This document shows, piece by piece, positions 1 to 6,590 of a DNA stretch of 6,899 nucleotides; the first letter of the stretch is position 1, and each line of letters begins with the position of its first letter. The notes beneath the pieces are model-generated. The model was given only the letters and a program-made list of their open reading frames with translations, ran no database searches and was not told where the DNA came from. Position numbers and translations under genes: made by a program. The stretch covers positions 1 to 6,899 of the forward strand of contig JAGKWY010000153.1 in the NCBI GenBank assembly GCA_021151625.1, in the 5' to 3' direction. This DNA is from Gammaproteobacteria bacterium (GTDB taxonomy: Bacteria > Pseudomonadota > Gammaproteobacteria > Pseudomonadales > Cellvibrionaceae).

Positions 1-627
1 CACCCCCAGATCACACTGCTGGGCAATCATATGAGTCAAGAGTGCATAGCTGGCGATATTGAAAGGAACACCCAGGAACAAATCAGCACTGCGCTGATAA
101 AGCTGGCAGGACAGCTTTCCATCAGCCACATAAAATTGAAACAGTGTATGACAAGCAGCAAGCGCCATGCGCCCTTGCTTTACATTGTCTTGCGGACTCA
201 TTGACTCATCCGGCAAATCTGCAGGATTCCAGGCGCTTACAATCAAACGACGGGAATAGGGATTCTTTTTAATTTGCTCAATAACTTGGGAGATTTGGTC
301 GATAGTTGAGCCATCCGGACACGCCCAGCTGCGCCATTGCTTGCCATAAACCGGGCCAAGATCACCATTCTCTGTTGCCCACTCATTCCAGATACTGCAT
401 CCACGCTCTTGCAACCAGGTAACATCTGTGCGCCCCTGCAAAAACCAAAGCAGCTCGACAATTACACTTTTGAGATGCACCGTCTTGGTGGTAACCAGAG
501 GAAATCCCTCATTGAGATCAAAGCGCAACTGACGCCCAAACACAGAGCGAGTCCCTGTACCTGTACGATCACCACGCTGAACGCCGTTTTCGACCACATC
601 ACGCATCAATTCAAGATATTGCTTCAT
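1..627 (-). CDS. thyA: Thymidylate synthase, 3'-truncated by the window edge
   Basis: ThyA makes dTMP from dUMP in the cytoplasm, using 5,10-methylenetetrahydrofolate as both methyl donor and reductant. The 209 visible codons begin MKQYLELMRDVVENG, matching the family N-terminus. They contain RTGTGT (21-26), the WFLQG segment (61-65), GPVYGKQWR (91-99), the paired arginines SRR (125-127), the catalytic cysteine in ALAACH (Cys159) and LYQRSADLFLGVPFNI (176-191), so all the active-site landmarks in this part are intact. About 70 C-terminal residues lie beyond position 1, judged from the usual 264-280 residue length. Compared with E. coli ThyA there are about 13 extra residues just before the catalytic cysteine. 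The start ATG (625-627) follows the lgt stop by 27 bases, with a modest AGGGCG-type ribosome site upstream. It is therefore probably the last or near-last gene of an rppH-ptsP-lgt-thyA unit. Identification is secure. Confidence 0.97.
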   Translation of the reverse strand, partial: MKQYLELMRDVVENGVQRGDRTGTGTRSVFGRQLRFDLNEGFPLVTTKTVHLKSVIVELLWFLQGRTDVTWLQERGCSIWNEWATENGDLGPVYGKQWRSWACPDGSTIDQISQVIEQIKKNPYSRRLIVSAWNPADLPDESMSPQDNVKQGRMALAACHTLFQFYVADGKLSCQLYQRSADLFLGVPFNIASYALLTHMIAQQCDLGV

Positions 628-654
628 TCGCCCAAATTCGCCCTTTAATTCTGC

Positions 655-1506
655 TTACGCTTTTTGCGCCTGCCCGGATTTAGCGACAAATCCGTAGGCA
701 TAAATAATCAAACCAACACCCAATACAAACATGGGCACACAGAGCAACTGCCCACGAGTCATCCATCCCAGTAAATCAAAACCTATCCCCTGATCCGGCT
801 CGCGAACAAACTCCACACCAAACCGGAAGAGCGAATAACCAATTAAAAATACACCCGAGACTGCGCAGCGCGGCCGCGGCCTGGCAGAAAACCAGAACAC
901 AAGTATGAAAAGAACCAACCCCTCCAAGAGCGCTTGATATAACTGACTTGGGTGACGCGCGATACCGGCAGGGTCCATAGCTTTGGGGAAAACCATTGCC
1001 CAAGGCACATCACTTACGCGCCCCCAAAGCTCCTGCCCAATAAAATTACCCAAGCGACCAAACCCTAATCCCAGTGGAACTATAGGCGCAACAAAATCCA
1101 TCACACTGGTGAACGGGCGATTAATCCGGCGCGAGTAGATAAACATTGCCGCTATGACGCCAATCAAACCACCGTGAAACGACATTCCACCTTCCCATAC
1201 ACGCAAAAGCCACAGCGGGTCTTGCAGCCACTTTTCAAAGTTGTAAAACAGTACATAGCCACAGCGCCCCCCGAGGATCACCCCGAAAGCGCCATAGGTA
1301 ATGAGATTCTCCACTTGCACTTTCGTCACCGGTGAGCTGGGCATCCGCGTGCGATAGACCGCAATCAACCAGGCGCTCAGGAATGCCAGCAAATACATAA
1401 TGCCATACCAGTGCACACTCAACGGGCCCAGTGTGAGATTGCCAATCTGGATAGGATCTTTGAGCAAAGTAAAAGCAACAGGATTAATATCTGGGTACTG
1501 CAGCAT
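655..1506 (-). CDS. lgt: Phosphatidylglycerol:prolipoprotein diacylglyceryl transferase
   Basis: Lgt transfers diacylglyceryl from phosphatidylglycerol to the lipobox cysteine of prolipoproteins, the first step of lipoprotein maturation in the inner membrane. The 283-residue protein is hydrophobic throughout, with about seven membrane segments, as is normal for the family. Landmarks: HWYG with the essential Tyr34; GMSFHGGL with His111; the Lgt signature at 150-162 (Arg151, Asn154, Glu159, Gly162); WAMVFP (169-174); RHPSQLYQ (184-191); and FRFGVEFVREPD with Arg228 and Glu232. One signature position is unusual: Gly157 stands where most family members have the second Asn (Asn149 in E. coli numbering, by my alignment). 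I chose the ATG at 1504-1506 because the protein then begins MLQYPDINPV, like Pseudomonas Lgt, and an AGGTG ribosome site sits just upstream. The GTG two codons earlier (1510-1512) overlaps that site. It lies 89 bases after ptsP and 27 before thyA, co-directional with both. Confidence 0.96.
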   Translation of the reverse strand: MLQYPDINPVAFTLLKDPIQIGNLTLGPLSVHWYGIMYLLAFLSAWLIAVYRTRMPSSPVTKVQVENLITYGAFGVILGGRCGYVLFYNFEKWLQDPLWLLRVWEGGMSFHGGLIGVIAAMFIYSRRINRPFTSVMDFVAPIVPLGLGFGRLGNFIGQELWGRVSDVPWAMVFPKAMDPAGIARHPSQLYQALLEGLVLFILVFWFSARPRPRCAVSGVFLIGYSLFRFGVEFVREPDQGIGFDLLGWMTRGQLLCVPMFVLGVGLIIYAYGFVAKSGQAQKA

Positions 1507-1535
1507 AAACACCTGAAATCTGACTAACGCCTAAA

Positions 1536-1552
1536 GCGCCACATTATGGCGC
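1536..1552. terminator. Hairpin between ptsP and lgt (possible attenuator)
   Basis: GCGCCA (1536-1541) and TGGCGC (1547-1552) form a perfect 6-bp stem with a 5-base loop in the 89-base ptsP-lgt gap. In the direction of transcription (minus) the stem is followed only by TTTA, so it is a poor intrinsic terminator. It could give partial termination or protect an mRNA 3' end after processing. Read on the plus strand, a short T-run follows at 1555-1558. A second small hairpin, GCAAT/ATTGC (1591-1603), spans the ptsP stop codon. Function is inferred from position only. Confidence 0.35.
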
Positions 1553-1595
1553 AGTTTTATGACTACACCGAGAAAGTAAATGTTAAGCAAGCAAT

Positions 1596-3863
1596 TTAAT
1601 TGCTATCTGAGGTCACCGGGCGAATCAGGCGCGTCAAGCCAGTCTCGCGCAACTCGCGCTCAATATGCTCGCGAATCTGATCACCGTTAGACATACGCAT
1701 CACTTCCACCAACAACTGCTTGGCGCGCGCAAAGGTGATTCCGCGAATCACTGATTTAACCTTGGGTAGGTTGGTGGCATTCATAGACAACACATCAAAC
1801 CCCATTGCCATCAGTAAAATAGCTGCACCGGGATCCCCCGCTAACTCACCACAGATACTGACACTAATGCCCGCATCGTGCGCAGCATAGACAATGTACT
1901 GCAAGGCACGCAGTACCGCGGGATGATATGCCTGATACAGGTCCGCCACCTGGGCATTGTTGCGATCAACCGCCAGCAAATACTGGGTAAGGTCGTTACT
2001 ACCCACCGACAGAAAATCCACCCTGCGCGACAACTCGGGAGCCAGATACACAGCTGCCGGCACTTCAATCATGACACCAACCTGCGGCTTGCGTACGCGG
2101 TACCCCTCTTCCAGCAACTCCTTGTGCACCCGGGTGATTAGCGCGCGCGATGCCTCTACTTCCTGCATGTTGGTAATCATCGGCAGGAGAATACGCAAAT
2201 TATCCAGCCCTTCACTGGCTTTAATCATGGCGCGGATCTGCGCCAGGAAAATTTCCGGATGATCCAGGGTCACGCGAATGCCGCGCCACCCCAGGAAAGG
2301 GTTATCCTCTTCAATTGGGAAATAGGGCAGCGCTTTATCACCACCAATATCCAGCGTACGCATAGTTACCGCATGAGGCGCAAAAGCCTCCAGCTGTTCA
2401 CGGTAAATCGCGCGCTGCTCCTCTTCACTGGGGAATCGGTCGCGCAATAAAAACGGCACTTCCGTTCGGTAAAGCCCTACCCCTTCTGCACCACGCTCGA
2501 GTGAACGAACCACATCAGCCATCAGGCCGGTATTTACATGCAGCGGCAAGCGATATTTATCCGGGGTTTCGCAGGGCAGATTTTTCAAAGCCTCCAAGCC
2601 TTTAACCAGTGCCTGCTCTTCCAGGTAAATCGCCTTGTAATGCTTACGCAACTGCGGGTTGGGGTCGCAGTAAACAGTACCCTTGTAACCATCAACAATA
2701 ATTGGCCGGCCATCAATTTGGGTAAAAGGTAAATCCACTGCCCCCATTACCGTGGGGATATCCATCGCCCTGGCCAGAATGGCCACATGGGAGTTTGATG
2801 ACCCTTGCACAGAAACCAAACCGGCGAGCTTTTCCTTGGGAATTTCCCCCAGCATGGAAGCTGTGAGCTCCTCACCAATCAAAATAGTTTTATCTGGATA
2901 AACACGCGCCTTCTGATTGGAATCTTGCAGATATTCCAGCACCCTGCGCCCCAAATCACGCAAATCAGTAGCACGCTCACGCAGGTAGGGATCATTCATG
3001 CTATTGAAAATACTTTCATGCTCCAGAATGACCTCACTCCAGGCATAGGCCGCCACAGCGCCCTTACGAATTCGAGCCACCACTTCACCGCCAAGTGACG
3101 CATCATCCAGCATGGCCAAATAGGCATCAAACAGCGCCTGCTCTTCGCGATTAATCCGCTCCTTCAGTTTAATTCCAAGGGTTTTGATGTCTTCACGTAC
3201 CGCAACCAGACTGCGCTGAAAAAACTCGATTTCTGTATCGACATCCTTGCAAGCCTGAAAGGGTACTGAGCGCAAATCCGCCGTTGGCGCGATTACAACA
3301 GCCTCACCTATGGCAATACCCGATGCGCCCGAAACCCCTGCAAATTTGGATTGAGTTGCCTTGTCCCCAACAGGAATTACACCACCGGTTGCCTCAGCGT
3401 GGGCAATTACACCAGCCAATTGGGCTGACATAGTGACCAGAAACGCCTCTTCCCCCTCATCAAAGCGACGCTGCTCAACTTGCTGTACTACCAGCACCCC
3501 CAGGACTTTACGATGGTGAATAATTGGAACACCCAGAAATGAGCTGTAACGCTCCTCCCCTGTTTCAGGAAAATATTGATAACTTGGGTGAGCCTCAGCA
3601 TGCTCAAGATTGATAGGCTCCTCACGCACAACCACTCGCCCAACCAGACCTTCGCCCGCCGCCAACCGAACCTTACCCACTGCGTCAGCATTGAGACCAT
3701 CAGTTGCCATAAGCACATAGTCGCCCTTGATATCGCGCAGATACACCGAGCAAACCTGGGTCTTCATAGCCTGTTTCACGCGCGCCACAATAATCGCCAG
3801 CGCGCTCTTCATATCGCGCGCAGCGTTTACTTCCTGGACTATGGAACGCAGTGAATTCAACAT
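1596..3863 (-). CDS. ptsP: Phosphoenolpyruvate-protein phosphotransferase PtsP (enzyme I-Ntr) with N-terminal GAF domain
   Basis: PtsP takes phosphate from phosphoenolpyruvate and passes it to NPr (PtsO) and then EIIA-Ntr (PtsN), a cytoplasmic regulatory relay linked to nitrogen and potassium status rather than sugar uptake. The 755-residue protein has the expected three parts. A GAF domain (about 1-160, with EGLVGRVV at 71-78 and the FDEGEEAFLVTMSAQLAGVI region at 134-153) precedes the enzyme I N-terminal and swivelling domains. The active-site His359 lies in GSSNSHVAILARAM (354-367). The C-terminal PEP-binding barrel carries GVGLYRTEVPF (461-471), MRTLDIGGDK (501-510), metal ligands Glu600 and Asp624 (the latter in GSNDLTQYLL), and catalytic Cys671 in SICGELAGDP. 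Nothing essential is missing. The start MLNSLRSIVQEVN matches relatives, but no good Shine-Dalgarno precedes it. Instead ATG-TAA abuts the start codon (see 3864-3869). rppH lies 58 bases upstream, as in E. coli and Pseudomonas. Confidence 0.97.
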   Translation of the reverse strand: MLNSLRSIVQEVNAARDMKSALAIIVARVKQAMKTQVCSVYLRDIKGDYVLMATDGLNADAVGKVRLAAGEGLVGRVVVREEPINLEHAEAHPSYQYFPETGEERYSSFLGVPIIHHRKVLGVLVVQQVEQRRFDEGEEAFLVTMSAQLAGVIAHAEATGGVIPVGDKATQSKFAGVSGASGIAIGEAVVIAPTADLRSVPFQACKDVDTEIEFFQRSLVAVREDIKTLGIKLKERINREEQALFDAYLAMLDDASLGGEVVARIRKGAVAAYAWSEVILEHESIFNSMNDPYLRERATDLRDLGRRVLEYLQDSNQKARVYPDKTILIGEELTASMLGEIPKEKLAGLVSVQGSSNSHVAILARAMDIPTVMGAVDLPFTQIDGRPIIVDGYKGTVYCDPNPQLRKHYKAIYLEEQALVKGLEALKNLPCETPDKYRLPLHVNTGLMADVVRSLERGAEGVGLYRTEVPFLLRDRFPSEEEQRAIYREQLEAFAPHAVTMRTLDIGGDKALPYFPIEEDNPFLGWRGIRVTLDHPEIFLAQIRAMIKASEGLDNLRILLPMITNMQEVEASRALITRVHKELLEEGYRVRKPQVGVMIEVPAAVYLAPELSRRVDFLSVGSNDLTQYLLAVDRNNAQVADLYQAYHPAVLRALQYIVYAAHDAGISVSICGELAGDPGAAILLMAMGFDVLSMNATNLPKVKSVIRGITFARAKQLLVEVMRMSNGDQIREHIERELRETGLTRLIRPVTSDSN

Positions 3864-3869
3864 TTACAT
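3864..3869 (-). promoter_or_regulatory. One-codon start-stop unit abutting the ptsP start
   Basis: Read on the minus strand, the sequence before ptsP is CGAGCTCTA-ATG-TAA-ATG, where the last ATG is the ptsP start codon. The only purine-rich candidate ribosome site, GAG, is 5 bases from the first ATG but 11 from the ptsP ATG. The spacing is thus better for the one-codon ORF than for ptsP. Initiation at ptsP could therefore compete with, or depend on reinitiation after, the start-stop unit. The sequence is certain; the role is inference. Confidence 0.3.
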
Positions 3870-3921
3870 TAGAGCTCGAATTATTCGCAGGCCATACAGC
3901 CGCTATATTTGGAATCCGGTT

Positions 3922-4425
3922 TTAGCGAGTGCTTGATGCTCGCCCTTCCAGTTGCGCATGGAATAGCGATAACTCTTTTAGTGCGCGGCGATAAACATCG
4001 CGCTTGAAAGAGACCACCTTACCCAAGGGATACCAGTAACTTACCCAGCGCCAATCATCAAACTCAGCTCGACCGCCATTATCAAGGCTGACTTTATTGT
4101 CATCGCTCAGCATGCGCAGCAAGAACCACTTTTGCTTTTGCCCTACACACAGAGGCAAGGAGTTATGCCTGACCAGGCGATGCGGCAAACGATAGCGCAG
4201 CCAACCTCGAGTACAGGCCATTATCTCTACATCTTGCTGGCGCAAACCAATTTCCTCGTGCAGCTCACGAAAAAGCGCCTGCTCGGGTGTCTCATTGGCA
4301 TTAATGCCACCTTGGGGAAACTGCCATGCATCCTGCCCGCCTACCCGTCTCGCCCACAGGAGCTGCCCCTGGTCATTGGTCAATATGATGCCCACATTAG
4401 GGCGGAATCCGTCTGAATCTATCAC
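3922..4425 (-). CDS. rppH: RNA 5'-pyrophosphohydrolase (Nudix family)
   Basis: RppH removes pyrophosphate from 5'-triphosphorylated mRNA to give a monophosphate end that RNase E attacks, so it starts mRNA decay in the cytoplasm. The Nudix box GX5EX7REUXEEXGU is complete at residues 39-61, with Glu54, Glu57 and Glu58 as metal ligands. Family landmarks WQFPQGGIN (34-42), WLRYRLP (75-81), GQKQKWFLL (95-103), EFDDWRWVSYWYP (121-133) and VVSFKRDVYRR (137-147) all match E. coli RppH. From the GTG at 4423-4425 the protein is 167 residues and begins M/V-IDSDGFRPNVGII, the standard N-terminus; E. coli RppH has 176 residues. The same frame stays open upstream with ATGs at 4476 and 4509 and a TTG at 4536, so a longer form cannot be excluded, but the added residues match nothing I know in the family. 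A GGA triplet 9 bases before the GTG is the only ribosome site. First gene of the probable rppH-ptsP-lgt-thyA unit. Confidence 0.93.
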   Translation of the reverse strand: MIDSDGFRPNVGIILTNDQGQLLWARRVGGQDAWQFPQGGINANETPEQALFRELHEEIGLRQQDVEIMACTRGWLRYRLPHRLVRHNSLPLCVGQKQKWFLLRMLSDDNKVSLDNGGRAEFDDWRWVSYWYPLGKVVSFKRDVYRRALKELSLFHAQLEGRASSTR

Positions 4426-4516
4426 AGGGAACTGTCCATAAATAAAGAGTTTGGCTGCGGGAACTGGCAGAAGCATGGATAAATGCGGGCAGATTCCACA
4501 AAACAGCATTTTCCGC

Positions 4517-4544
4517 ACTATATCAGTCCTATTCAAAGCCGCAA
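4517..4544 (-). promoter_or_regulatory. Candidate sigma70 promoter for rppH
   Basis: On the minus strand TTGCGG (4539-4544) lies 16 bases before TATAGT (4517-4522), which matches the -10 consensus at five of six positions. The -10 is extended by a TG (TGATATAGT). The start of transcription would fall near 4510, leaving a leader of about 85 bases before the GTG at 4425. That position is also almost directly on the in-frame ATG at 4507-4509. This is the best promoter I can find for the rppH-ptsP-lgt-thyA unit. Assigned by eye. Confidence 0.45.
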
Positions 4545-4565
4545 CCCTGAATCATGGATAAAACA

Positions 4566-4594
4566 TTGAGCCAGTTTGTCGCGCCAGCTATCCT
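4566..4594 (+). promoter_or_regulatory. Candidate sigma70 promoter for the HAD phosphatase gene
   Basis: TTGAGC (4566-4571) and TATCCT (4589-4594) are separated by 17 bases. Each hexamer matches four of six consensus positions. Transcription would start near 4601, about 62 bases before the GTG at 4663. It lies back to back with the rppH promoter, with only about 20 bases between their -35 boxes, so the two may share regulators or interfere. Confidence 0.4.
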
Positions 4595-4662
4595 AGCACC
4601 CCGCCACTACAGCAACTAACTGTACGCCTGGCTTATTGTGACTTTAACCGAGAGGATACCCT

Positions 4663-5319
4663 GTGGCCCTGGCGATTTTTGATTTGGACAACACCCTGAT
4701 TGCGGGCGACAGCGACCACAGCTGGGGAGTATTTTTGGTGGAAAAGCAGTTGGTTGATGCCGAAGCCTATCGCCTTGCCAACGACAAGTTTTATGCAGAC
4801 TATAAGAACGGCACCCTGGATATTCGCGCCTACCTGCAATTTTCGCTGGCGCCACTGACACGCCATTCACTGGAAGAACTACAAGCACTGCATAATGAAT
4901 TTATGGCAATGCACATAGAACCACTAATGCTCACCAAGGCTGAAGCCTTATTGCACAAGCATCGCGAGCAAGGCGACCATTTGCTAATCATTACAGCCAC
5001 TAATGGCTTTGTAACTCGCCCCATTGCCAAGCGACTGGGAGTCGAAGACATACTTGCCACAGATCCGGAATTAATTGATGGCCGCTATACCGGCAACTTT
5101 GTGGGAACCCCCTGCTTCCAAGCCGGTAAGATTACCTACCTGCATGAGTGGTTAAAGACCAATCAGCACTCATTGGAAGGGGCCTATTTTTACAGCGACT
5201 CCATCAATGACCTGCCATTACTGGAGCAGGTGGACAACCCGGTTGCGGTAGACCCGGATGAGCGATTGACCAATGTCGCTCGCGAGCGCCACTGGCCGAT
5301 CTTGAGTCTGCGAGACTAA
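4663..5319 (+). CDS. HAD superfamily subfamily IB phosphatase (SerB/HisB-like small-molecule hydrolase)
   Basis: This is a cytoplasmic, Mg-dependent phosphomonoesterase of the haloacid dehalogenase superfamily. Its 218 residues carry all four motifs: motif I DLDNTL (nucleophile Asp7, acid/base Asp9); motif II in IITATNGF (Thr111 or Thr113); motif III Lys156 in AGKITYL; and motif IV YSDSINDLPLL (Asp179, Asp183). The helical insert after motif I places the cap as in phosphoserine-phosphatase-like IB enzymes. Substrate cannot be read from the sequence; phosphoserine- or histidinol-phosphate-like monophosphates are possible. Pseudomonas has a similar HAD gene beside rppH, so the neighbourhood is conserved. 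The start is GTG (4663-4665), supported by AGAGGA seven bases or so upstream and by MALAIFDLDNTL being the usual family beginning. It is divergent from rppH and converges with rlmI, so it is probably monocistronic. Confidence 0.92.
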   Translation: MALAIFDLDNTLIAGDSDHSWGVFLVEKQLVDAEAYRLANDKFYADYKNGTLDIRAYLQFSLAPLTRHSLEELQALHNEFMAMHIEPLMLTKAEALLHKHREQGDHLLIITATNGFVTRPIAKRLGVEDILATDPELIDGRYTGNFVGTPCFQAGKITYLHEWLKTNQHSLEGAYFYSDSINDLPLLEQVDNPVAVDPDERLTNVARERHWPILSLRD

Positions 5320-5332
5320 GCTCACAGACTCA
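5303..5332. terminator. Inverted repeat at the convergent HAD/rlmI gene ends
   Basis: TGAGTCTG (5303-5310) and CAGACTCA (5325-5332) are perfect 8-base reverse complements around a 14-base loop that contains the HAD stop codon. A competing tighter hairpin, AGTCT-GCG-AGACT, covers 5305-5317. Neither is followed by a T-run on either strand, so this is not a classical intrinsic terminator. Its place in a 26-base gap between two convergent genes suggests a shared 3'-end structure. Confidence 0.35.
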
Positions 5333-5345
5333 GAAGCGGCAGGTA

Positions 5346-6539
5346 TTACGCAAGATACACGCGCGCAAACACCGCTTTAAGGTAGTCAGTTTCAGGGATA
5401 GCCGGATGAACCGGATGATCCGGCCCCTGCCCGCCCTGCCCAATAATTTGCACGTGACGATCCAGATGACGGCCGGCAGCGCGGACAATTTCCAGCAGAG
5501 TATCTTTACCAAGATGCATGGAGCAGGATGCAGAAACCAACAGGCCATCTCGCCCGAGCAAGCGCATTCCCAGCTCATTGATATGGCGATAGGCCGCTTC
5601 ACCGGCCTTTTGATCCTTCCTTTTCTTGATAAACGCAGGCGGATCCAGCACCACCACATCAAAACGCTCATCATTAGCAATCAGTTCTTTCAGCACCTCA
5701 ATCGCCTTACCCTGAATACCGGCCACACGATCCTCGACACCATTTAACTGGGCATTCTCCAATACCGCATCAATAGCCGCTTCAGAAGCATCTACGCAAT
5801 ACACTTCGCTTGCCCCTGCAACTGCTGCCTGAACTCCCCAGCCACCAATATAGGAAAACACATCCAATACACGCTTGCCCTGTACATATTGCTGCAATTG
5901 GGCACGATTGATGCGGTGATCGTAGAACCAACCAGTCTTTTGCCCGCCTTGTACTGGCGCCAGAAAGCGAGTGTTGTTTTCGATCAACTCAACCTTTTCA
6001 GGCATCTCACCATAAGCCACCTGGGTATACTCTGGCAGATTTTCCAATTCGCGCGCGCTGTGCTCATTGCTCAGCAAAATACCTGCAGGATTCAATACCT
6101 GTACAAGGGCCGCCACTAGCTCATCCTTTACCGCTTCCATCCCGGCACCGGCAATTTGCACCACCAAATAATCGCCAAAACGATCCACAACCAAGCCCGG
6201 CAGCAAATCCGCGTCACCATAAATCAGTCGATAAAAGGGTTCATCAAATGCCAATTCACGCAGCGCCAACGCTTGCTTAATACGATGAACCAGCAGCGAT
6301 TTATTAAGCGGGTACTTTTCGTCGCGACTAACAAGGCGACCACAAATCAACCCTGTCGGATTGATCAGGGCAATTCCCAATGGCTTGCCATTATGGGCAG
6401 TCACCAGCGCCTGCTGACCCATTTCAAAAGATTTAAGCGGGGACTTTTCCACCTCAACTTCATTGCTGTAAATCCACAAATGGCCTAATTTCAGGCGACG
6501 ATCGGCCTGGGGCTTAAGAACAAGAACGGGAAGACTCAT
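5346..6539 (-). CDS. rlmI: 23S rRNA (cytosine-C5) methyltransferase of the RlmI family
   Basis: RlmI (YccW) uses S-adenosylmethionine to methylate C5 of cytosine 1962 (E. coli numbering) in 23S rRNA. The 397-residue protein is the same size as E. coli RlmI (396). An N-terminal PUA-type RNA-binding domain (about 1-80, beginning MSLPVLVLKPQADRRLKLGH) is followed by a linker region containing LIYGDADLLPGLVVDR (105-120). The Rossmann methyltransferase domain has SAM motif I LDVFSYIGGWGVQAA (225-239), an acidic VDAS (249-252), the VLDPPAF motif (297-303) and a probable catalytic Cys339 in SASCSMHL. I start at the ATG 6537-6539, because this gives the family N-terminus and leaves a GAG ribosome site 8 bases upstream. 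The GTG at 6546-6548 would overlap that site. Its stop is 26 bases from that of the convergent HAD gene. Very likely the RlmI orthologue, though paralogous RlmI-like enzymes with other target bases exist. Confidence 0.92.
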   Translation of the reverse strand: MSLPVLVLKPQADRRLKLGHLWIYSNEVEVEKSPLKSFEMGQQALVTAHNGKPLGIALINPTGLICGRLVSRDEKYPLNKSLLVHRIKQALALRELAFDEPFYRLIYGDADLLPGLVVDRFGDYLVVQIAGAGMEAVKDELVAALVQVLNPAGILLSNEHSARELENLPEYTQVAYGEMPEKVELIENNTRFLAPVQGGQKTGWFYDHRINRAQLQQYVQGKRVLDVFSYIGGWGVQAAVAGASEVYCVDASEAAIDAVLENAQLNGVEDRVAGIQGKAIEVLKELIANDERFDVVVLDPPAFIKKRKDQKAGEAAYRHINELGMRLLGRDGLLVSASCSMHLGKDTLLEIVRAAGRHLDRHVQIIGQGGQGPDHPVHPAIPETDYLKAVFARVYLA

Positions 6540-6565
6540 GGGAAACACTCAAAAAGAGAAAAAAG

Positions 6566-6590
6566 TGCGCGAATTATAAGGCTTGCGCGA
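6566..6590. repeat. Paired TGCGCGA direct repeats flanking the rlmI -10 box
   Basis: TGCGCGA occurs at 6566-6572 and 6584-6590, 18 bases start to start, immediately on either side of the rlmI -10 hexamer. Because GCGC is self-complementary, the two copies could also pair. Placement around a -10 box is what a repressor site would look like, but no regulator can be named. Confidence 0.3.
6573..6578 (-). promoter_or_regulatory. Perfect -10 hexamer for rlmI
   Basis: On the minus strand the hexamer reads TATAAT, the sigma70 -10 consensus. Transcription would start near 6566, giving a leader of about 27 bases to the ATG at 6539. No good -35 box lies 16-18 bases upstream (the sequence there is close to CTGCCT), so activation or an upstream element may compensate. 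Confidence 0.5.

Noticed and set aside
337..648. Plus-strand open frame opposite thyA
   Set aside because: It lies entirely antisense to a conserved enzyme gene, has no recognisable motif and no ribosome site; it mirrors the thyA codons.
1507..1512. GTG start for lgt two codons upstream
   Set aside because: It overlaps the likely ribosome-binding site, and the ATG at 1504-1506 gives the normal MLxYPxIxPV beginning.
1841..3936. Several open frames on both strands inside ptsP
   Set aside because: All overlap the full-length, motif-complete ptsP frame and translate to low-complexity, Cys/Arg-rich or otherwise unprotein-like sequence.
4426..4536. Annotating rppH from the TTG at 4536 (204 residues)
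   Set aside because: The family N-terminus is MIDxDGxRPNVG and starts exactly at the GTG 4423-4425. The extra residues match nothing in RppH, and TTG is a weak start. Kept only as a finding about an alternative start.
6540..6548. GTG start for rlmI three codons upstream
   Set aside because: It overlaps the GAG ribosome site, and the ATG at 6537-6539 gives the usual MSLPxLxLK beginning.
6551..6590. Intrinsic terminator made by the GCGC words and T-runs in the rlmI leader
   Set aside because: The stem would be only about 4 bp with a long loop that includes the -10 box; a promoter and leader explains the sequence better.
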